A stretch of DNA of 64,000 nt from Collimonas sp. OK307 (lineage in GTDB: Bacteria > Pseudomonadota > Gammaproteobacteria > Burkholderiales > Burkholderiaceae_D), in assembly GCF_900113705.1 (NCBI RefSeq), contig NZ_FOQI01000012.1:109670-173669 (forward strand). Reading direction: 5' to 3'. The stretch's first letter is position 1. Each line of letters begins with the position of its first letter. Made by a program: the position numbers and the translations under genes. The notes below the pieces were generated by a model. It saw only the letters and a list, made by a program, of their open reading frames with translations. It was not told where the DNA came from and searched no databases. Shown here piece by piece: positions 58,806 to 64,000 of this stretch.

Positions 58806-58942
58806 CAGCCTCGCAGGGGGCACATCGTGCCCACCCTACGACTACCAGAAAATAAAAAAGCCCGCATTTACGCGGGCTTTGGAGCACTCTCTACTACTGA
58901 CCGGCGAGCGCTAGACTCAGATCACTCCCACTCAATTATCAA
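58806..58942. repeat. Direct repeat, copy B (right flank of second AbiE module)
   Basis: The partner of 56922-57066, in the same order and orientation: CAGCCTCG, GGGCACATCGTGCCCACCCTAC, the CCCGC/GCGGG hairpin, GGAGCACTCTCTACT, and CTCAGATCACTCCCACTCAA. Together the two copies bracket exactly the second AbiE module. Confidence 0.85.
58852..58882 (-). terminator. Rho-independent terminator (minus strand), copy B
   Basis: The same AAAGCCCGC/GCGGGCTTT hairpin as at 56970, followed on the minus strand by TTTTTTATTTT. It lies downstream of the autotransporter-OmpA gene pair and probably ends their transcript. The gap 58943-59075 shows no gene. Confidence 0.82.
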
Positions 58943-59075
58943 TTAACTCAGAAAGTCCAATATCTAATTAGACTTTCCCGCAAGAAATCCTTCAAATACC
59001 ATGAATAATGCCATGCGTGACTCATACAACGTCGAGAACCATTGATCGCCGACAAACAAATTGTATTGACGATGC

Positions 59076-59888
59076 TCATTGTTCTCCGACGATCTCGATC
59101 TCCACGCGACGGTTGGGTCGCAGGCAACGCACCAGTTGTGGCGTCAACTTCTGCCCGGGACATTGAACGACAGGCTTGCTTTCGCCGACGCCATAAGCCC
59201 GCACCAGACGGCCATCCAGACCTTTCTGTATTAAATAATCGCGGATCGCATCGGCCCTTGCTTGCGACAGTGCTAGGTTTGCCTGTTCAGAACCGATCCG
59301 GTCCGTGTGCCCGGTCACAACTACCGACGACAGTTTGACTCCGTCCTGTTTGAGACGGCTTGCCAGATCGTCGAGTTTGCTGCGTCCTGCCGTATCGAGG
59401 TTGCCGAGATCCGATTTGCCAAATGCAAACAGGCCGTCGGCACCCAACTCCACACGGCGCGGCAAGATTTTCTCTATTACCGGCGCATCTTTGGCTGAGG
59501 GCGGATTGATGTACTTTTCGCACTCCGGGTCCTTCCAATGGGTAGACGTAGCCCGTTTGTTGGAGTCGAACTTCACCTTGAACTGACAGGTAACATACTC
59601 GTTGCCCTTGCCGGTATAAAAATTGAACGCGTAATCCCACTCGCGGACGTTGAAGATGCCTTCGCTGAAATGCGGGTTGCCGAGCTCGCGGCGCACCTGG
59701 TCTTTGTTCAGGCCCGGCGTCACGCGCTTTACATGGTCCGGGCCGACAAAATCCCCGGTCTTCAGATAGGAGCTATCGAGCGCCGGAAAATTCGTTTCTC
59801 CGGTATCGGCCGCCGTGGCGGAAAAGCTCATGCAATAAAGCGCGCCTATGCATAAGGCCCGACGGAAAGTGCTGGAAGAATGTCGCAT
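59076..59888 (-). CDS. BamE-OmpA domain protein, TpgA-like partner of the trimeric autotransporter
   Basis: A 270-aa envelope protein: signal peptide (residues 1-27, ending SATAAD), SmpA/BamE-like domain (about 45-130; VTPGLNKDQVRRELGNPHFS, then WDYAFNFYTGKGNEYVTCQF) and an OmpA-C peptidoglycan-binding domain (about 150-270; VVVTGHTDRIGSEQANLALS, YGVGESKPV, RPNRRVEIEI). The same architecture is found in TpgA of Acinetobacter, encoded beside the trimeric autotransporter Ata and needed for its stability. Here too it lies 94 bases downstream of a trimeric autotransporter on the same strand. An AGGA precedes the ATG. The role is inferred by this parallel. Confidence 0.9.
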   Translation of the reverse strand: MRHSSSTFRRALCIGALYCMSFSATAADTGETNFPALDSSYLKTGDFVGPDHVKRVTPGLNKDQVRRELGNPHFSEGIFNVREWDYAFNFYTGKGNEYVTCQFKVKFDSNKRATSTHWKDPECEKYINPPSAKDAPVIEKILPRRVELGADGLFAFGKSDLGNLDTAGRSKLDDLASRLKQDGVKLSSVVVTGHTDRIGSEQANLALSQARADAIRDYLIQKGLDGRLVRAYGVGESKPVVQCPGQKLTPQLVRCLRPNRRVEIEIVGEQ

Positions 59889-59982
59889 ACATTAGTCCTG
59901 AAAAAAAATAAATCGAAAGATTGTCTCTGCGCCCTAGCGGCCACTGAGATCCGCTTGGATAACCGTCCATCCCGCCTTGCGT

Positions 59983-62900
59983 TCAATTGAGAACGCCAGA
60001 CACCGCAAGCCGGGCGGCTACACCGCCGGAAGTCGTGCCGGAGACGCCGCCGCTAAGGCTCCAGCGCCCATTATCCGCAGTGCGGCGCAACGACACGCCT
60101 ATCGCATTCTGGTTCTGGTAATAGCCATACCCTGCCGAATAGGTGATCTTGCCTGCCATATACGGAGCGCTCTCCATCGACATGGCCGCTGCGACACCTG
60201 CATAAGCCTTCTTGGCAACGTCGTTGATATTGTTCTGCAACTGCATGGCCAGCCCGTTTGTGTACTGGTTTGCCTGCTGTACCGCCCCGCTCAGGCCGGT
60301 ATTGAGCTGGGAAACGTTCACCGCGTCCGTGGCCGCCGTGCCGGCTTCGACGTTATGAATTGCCACAGGACTGCTAGCGCCGTTGCCCATCGTGACGCTG
60401 CTGTAGTTGGTGGAACCGTCTGTGTTGGTGTCGTAATGCACCCCGCCGGACTGTACCGCCTGCAATTGGCGCACATTGACAGCATCCGTAGCCTGGATTC
60501 CGCCCGCGACATTGGTGATCTGGCGTTCGTTGCCGGCGCTGCCGACCGAGACCGCGCCTTGCGTCGATGCCACCACCGTGTTGGAGAACGACTCCTTGGC
60601 GCCGCCCAAGCCTGCGCGATCAGCCGTCGAACCGGCGCCGATTGCCACGCCATTGTTCGCCGTTGCGCTCGCACCCGCACCCATGGCGACTGAATTCGTG
60701 CCAGAGGCGGTGGTGTTTTTGCCTGAGGCAATGGCATCGGTTCCAGTCGCTCCGTCATTGTTGACATTGCCGCCGCCGCTGGAATTGACGCTGTAATACT
60801 TGGTCTGGGTAGACGCTACCACGTTAGTCAGGTTGTTGATGGCGCTGTTGGTCGCATATAGCTGGCTGCCGTTGATGGCATCGGTGCTGGTCGCGCTCAG
60901 TTGTCCCGCCGCGACGTTCTGGATCTGCCGCTCGTTTCCTGCCGAACCGACACTCACCGTACCCACCGGTGCGCCGCCGGCAAAGGAATAGCTGGTTCCG
61001 AGGATGGTGGTGCCGGCGGTTGCCACGGCCGCTGTGGTAGCCGAAGCACTGCCGATCGCCACGCTGTTGCCGGTGCTGGCTACCGCTCCTTGGCCTAGCG
61101 CTGTGCTGTTGGCAGCGGTTGCCTGGGCGCCTTGGCCGAGCGCGGTAGTGTTGGCCTGGCTGGCCACCGATCCTTGGCCTGCGGCGGTCGAATTTTGGCC
61201 GGTTGCCACGGCATTGGTGCCCATGCCCAGCGAATTGCTGCCGGCCGCGCCGATAGAACCAGTAAACGCCTTGCCTTCGCTGGAAGCAATCGGGAACTGG
61301 TTGGCGTTGACAACGGTGGTCAGGTTATTGATTGCAGTGCCCAGGCCGTTTGCTACCGAATAGAGCTGGGAGCCGTTGATGGCGTCGGTTGAGCTTGCCG
61401 TGACCTGTCCCGCCGCGACGTTGGTGATTTGGCGTTCCGCTCCGGCCGCCCCCACCGATACGGTGGAAGTCGGCGTGGTCCCGGCAAAGCCGCCATAGGT
61501 GGTGCCGTTGATCGTGGCGCTGGAAACAGGATTCGCCGCCGCTGCCGCACTGCCGCTGCCCAGCACCACGGAACCGTCCAGCCCCGCGGGTACCGTCACA
61601 TTGCTGCCGAACACAAAGGTATTATTGGAAGCGATGTTATTGTTATTGCCCACGGAGAAGCTGCCGGTGCCGGTAATGGTGGTCGGATCGCCGATCGCCA
61701 CGCTGCTGGCGCCGCTGACTACATTGCCGGTGCCTATGCTGATGCTGTTGGCGCCGGATGCCTGCGCGCCATCGCCGATGGCAATCGATGATCCGCCCGA
61801 AGCTGCAGCCAAATTGCCAATGGCGACATCGTTCGCCGCCGCGGCCGAGGATCCGACGCCGGCCGCCAGGGCATCCACTCCGGTGGCGCCGTTGTTATTG
61901 TAGTTGCCGCCTTGGGTGCCGCCGTCGTTGACGCTGTAGTAGTGGCTTTTGCTCGCAGCAATCGCCAGGTTGGTTGCATTCAGCTGGCTGCCGTTTACCG
62001 CATCTGTGCTGTTCGCGTTCAATTGTCCGGCCGCCACATTGGTGATGGTGCGTTCCGCACCTGTCACGCCCACGCTCACGGTTGAGCCCGGTGTCGTGCC
62101 GGCGAAGTTGTAGGTGGTGCCGGCGATGATGGTGCTGGCCGTGCCTACTGCCGCGTCCGTTTTCGATCCCGCACCTAGCGCCACGCTGCCCGCAAAGGCT
62201 GCCTGCGTCCCAGCACCCAATGCCATCGCCTGGATGCCGTTGGACGTAGCGTTGGTGCCAAACGCCACACCATCGGCAAGATTCACCGTGGCGTTCTGGC
62301 CGATCGCCGTGCCGCCCGGCGCTGTCTGCTGCACGATCGCGCCATTGCCCATGCCGATGCCGTTGTCACCGTTTACCGTGGTCTTGGGACCGATGGCGAC
62401 GGACTCCGCACCAATCGCCGCCGAGTCGGAGGCGGTGGAATTAGCGTGGAAATACTTGATCGGCGTGACCGAGAACGAACTCATCGCCCCCTTCAACTGA
62501 CGCAATGTCACCGCGTCCTGATCCGTCGTGCCGTCCGCCACATTGGTGATCTGGCGGAAGTCGATGGCATTGCCCACAGACACCGCACCGCGCAGATTGC
62601 GATCGGTGGTGTTGTACGGAATGACATTGGTACCGACGAGGATCGAACCCGAGGACGGCGCAATCGCGCGATCGGACACTGCGCCAGAACCCAGCGCCAC
62701 GCCGCCCAGTATCGAGACGTTCGTGTTCTGGCCAAGCGACGTGCTGTTGTCCGCCGACGCTACAGCACCCACGCCCGCCGCCAGCGCGTTGATGCCGGTA
62801 GCTCCGTTGTTGGTGTAGTTGCCGCCGTGTGTGCCGTTGTCGTTCACACTGTAGTAGTGCGTCGCGTTGGCGGTGACCGTGCTGCTGAGGTTGTCCACCG

Positions 62901-64000
62901 CCTGGTTGGTGGCGAACAACTGCGAACCGTTGATCGCATCCGTGCTGCTGCCACTGATGCGGCCCGCCGCCACATTGGTGATGGTGCGCTCGGCACCCGC
63001 CGCGCCCACGCTCACCGTGCTGGTCGGCGTGGTACCGACAAAGTTGTAGGTGGTGCCGGCGATAGTCGTACTGGGCGTGCCCACTGCCACTGCCGTCGTG
63101 CTGCCTGCGCCCAACGCCACATCGCCCGCGTTCGCGCCGGCGGTAGCGCCGTTGCCGATCGACACGGCATTGGTGGTTCCCGCGGTGGACACCGGACCGA
63201 TCGCTACACTGTCGGTGCCGTTCGCCGCCGAATCGGCCAAGGTGGAATTAGCGTGGAAATACTTGATGCCGCCGCCATTGTTGATATTGGTGATCGCGGT
63301 GGTGTTGGCCGTCACCTGCGTATTGGTTGCAAACAGCTGACTGCCATTCACCGCATCGGTGCTTGCGCCGCTCAGTTGACCTGCCGCCACGTTGGTGATC
63401 TGACGCTCGTTGCCTGCACTGCCTACCGATACCACTCCGGTCGGCGCACCGCCCGCGAAGGTATAAGCTGTGCCGCCGATTGTCGCGCCGGTGGTCGGCA
63501 CCGCTGCCGCCGCCACCGTGCTGCCCTGGCCCAGCGCCACATTGCTGCCGGTGGTGCCGGCAGCGATACTGGCGCCCTGGCCCAGTACCGTCGCATTGGC
63601 GTTGCCGTTATCGGTGGCCTGGTTGCCCAGCACCGTCGATGCTGCACCCGTCGCCGTCGCTCCGAAGCCGCCGGCGCTGGCGTTGGCGCCGCTCGATACC
63701 GGTTGCACTGCCGTCACGCTATTGTCTGATACGAATGGACCTGTCTTGCCGCTGGTAAGAGCGTATAGCTGCGAGCCGTTGACGGCATCGGTGCTGGTGG
63801 CATTCAACGCCGCCGGCGCCAGGTTGGTGATGGTTACCGGCGCACCGGCGCCGGCGCCGCCGGTCGCGCCCAGGGTGATCTTGCTGCCGCCCACCGCATC
63901 GTACTTGACCGCGATATTGGCCGTGTTGTCGACATTGGTATTGAGCGCCGTCAACGCCCCCGCGACCGTCGTCTGCGCCGTCGGCCCGGTGACTGCACCA
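59983..64000 (-). CDS. Trimeric autotransporter adhesin (YadA/Hia type), 3' part
   Basis: The C-terminal 1338 residues or so of a type Vc adhesin; the frame is open to the right edge, so head and signal peptide lie outside. The visible passenger alternates YadA-like head repeats (VATGQNSTAAGQGSVASQAN type) with about nine neck/connector motifs (ERQITNVAAGQLSATSTDA, NGSQLYATN) and three copies of a YYSVN-GG-NYNNNGATG segment. The C-terminus has a coiled-coil stalk (VSQLNTGLSGAVQQANQY) and the YadA anchor (AYAGVAAAMSMESAPYMAG, then YGYYQNQNAIGVSLRR). The last residues are AVSGVLN, without the terminal aromatic residue usual in outer-membrane barrels. It forms a likely operon with the TpgA-like gene. 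High repeat content makes assembly errors possible. Confidence 0.93.
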   Translation of the reverse strand, partial: GAVTGPTAQTTVAGALTALNTNVDNTANIAVKYDAVGGSKITLGATGGAGAGAPVTITNLAPAALNATSTDAVNGSQLYALTSGKTGPFVSDNSVTAVQPVSSGANASAGGFGATATGAASTVLGNQATDNGNANATVLGQGASIAAGTTGSNVALGQGSTVAAAAVPTTGATIGGTAYTFAGGAPTGVVSVGSAGNERQITNVAAGQLSGASTDAVNGSQLFATNTQVTANTTAITNINNGGGIKYFHANSTLADSAANGTDSVAIGPVSTAGTTNAVSIGNGATAGANAGDVALGAGSTTAVAVGTPSTTIAGTTYNFVGTTPTSTVSVGAAGAERTITNVAAGRISGSSTDAINGSQLFATNQAVDNLSSTVTANATHYYSVNDNGTHGGNYTNNGATGINALAAGVGAVASADNSTSLGQNTNVSILGGVALGSGAVSDRAIAPSSGSILVGTNVIPYNTTDRNLRGAVSVGNAIDFRQITNVADGTTDQDAVTLRQLKGAMSSFSVTPIKYFHANSTASDSAAIGAESVAIGPKTTVNGDNGIGMGNGAIVQQTAPGGTAIGQNATVNLADGVAFGTNATSNGIQAMALGAGTQAAFAGSVALGAGSKTDAAVGTASTIIAGTTYNFAGTTPGSTVSVGVTGAERTITNVAAGQLNANSTDAVNGSQLNATNLAIAASKSHYYSVNDGGTQGGNYNNNGATGVDALAAGVGSSAAAANDVAIGNLAAASGGSSIAIGDGAQASGANSISIGTGNVVSGASSVAIGDPTTITGTGSFSVGNNNNIASNNTFVFGSNVTVPAGLDGSVVLGSGSAAAAANPVSSATINGTTYGGFAGTTPTSTVSVGAAGAERQITNVAAGQVTASSTDAINGSQLYSVANGLGTAINNLTTVVNANQFPIASSEGKAFTGSIGAAGSNSLGMGTNAVATGQNSTAAGQGSVASQANTTALGQGAQATAANSTALGQGAVASTGNSVAIGSASATTAAVATAGTTILGTSYSFAGGAPVGTVSVGSAGNERQIQNVAAGQLSATSTDAINGSQLYATNSAINNLTNVVASTQTKYYSVNSSGGGNVNNDGATGTDAIASGKNTTASGTNSVAMGAGASATANNGVAIGAGSTADRAGLGGAKESFSNTVVASTQGAVSVGSAGNERQITNVAGGIQATDAVNVRQLQAVQSGGVHYDTNTDGSTNYSSVTMGNGASSPVAIHNVEAGTAATDAVNVSQLNTGLSGAVQQANQYTNGLAMQLQNNINDVAKKAYAGVAAAMSMESAPYMAGKITYSAGYGYYQNQNAIGVSLRRTADNGRWSLSGGVSGTTSGGVAARLAVSGVLN

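Noticed and set aside
62446..63729. A 427-aa plus-strand frame opposite the autotransporter
   Set aside because: Rich in Arg, His and Gly, following the repeat structure of the minus-strand adhesin; no independent signal.
59983..64000. Regularly spaced repeated DNA that could be taken for a CRISPR-like or other repeat array
   Set aside because: The repeats are in frame and encode the head and neck motifs of a trimeric autotransporter; spacers are not unique sequences of constant length.

Overview
The window comes from a beta-proteobacterial chromosome, most likely Burkholderiales, family Oxalobacteraceae (a Collimonas- or Herbaspirillum-like organism). This rests on general base composition, gene styles (Burkholderia-type QueE, AmpR/PenR-type LysR regulator, Wcb-like capsule genes) and a trimeric autotransporter paired with a BamE-OmpA protein. 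It is an inference from recalled protein families, not from a search. No rRNA, tRNA or CRISPR array was seen.

Left part (1-18.6 kb) is mostly housekeeping: the end of an MHS transporter, purT, nadB, two MFS transporters, a secreted M20 peptidase, the nadA-nadC operon, an ABC-F ATPase (ybiT), and the queE-queD-tadA-ldcA group. In its middle (about 13.95 kb) is a scar where a 5'-truncated hydroxy-oxovalerate aldolase gene and a 5'-truncated surE-like gene meet head to head. Next to it are an AmpR-like regulator without a beta-lactamase neighbour and an 82-bp tandem duplication carrying REP-like palindromes.

Central part (18.6-48 kb) is an ABC-transporter-dependent capsule locus with a lipid-building module. 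On the plus strand lie a single-module reducing polyketide/fatty-acid synthase (KS-AT-DH-inactive MT-ER-KR-ACP, no thioesterase), an alpha-oxoamine synthase and a stand-alone E2/CAT-fold acyltransferase. Converging on it from the minus strand is a run of about 19 kb: manC, manB, KpsE-, KpsM- and KpsT-like exporter proteins, glycosyltransferases, a long-repeat TPR protein, a GH99-like enzyme, a Wza/KpsD-like export lipoprotein, a half-size KpsC, KpsS, an SDR reductase and an LTA-synthase-like membrane enzyme. Read together, the genes suggest that the synthase builds an acyl chain, the PLP enzyme releases it by condensation with an amino acid, the SDR reduces the ketone and the acyltransferase N-acylates the amine. 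The product would be a sphingoid/ceramide-like lipid used as, or with, the capsule anchor. The gene set resembles wcbO-wcbT of the Burkholderia pseudomallei capsule locus, whose lipid chemistry is not settled as far as I know.

Right part (48-64 kb) holds thpR, an outer-membrane phospholipase A, an esterase-like hydrolase, a two-component system with a degenerate receiver nearby, and two convergent AbiE-type toxin-antitoxin modules. The first module's toxin is broken by two frameshifts. The second sits between about 140-bp direct repeats that end in a guaA-3'-end-like sequence. The window closes with a TpgA-like BamE-OmpA protein and the 3' part of a large trimeric autotransporter that runs off the right edge.
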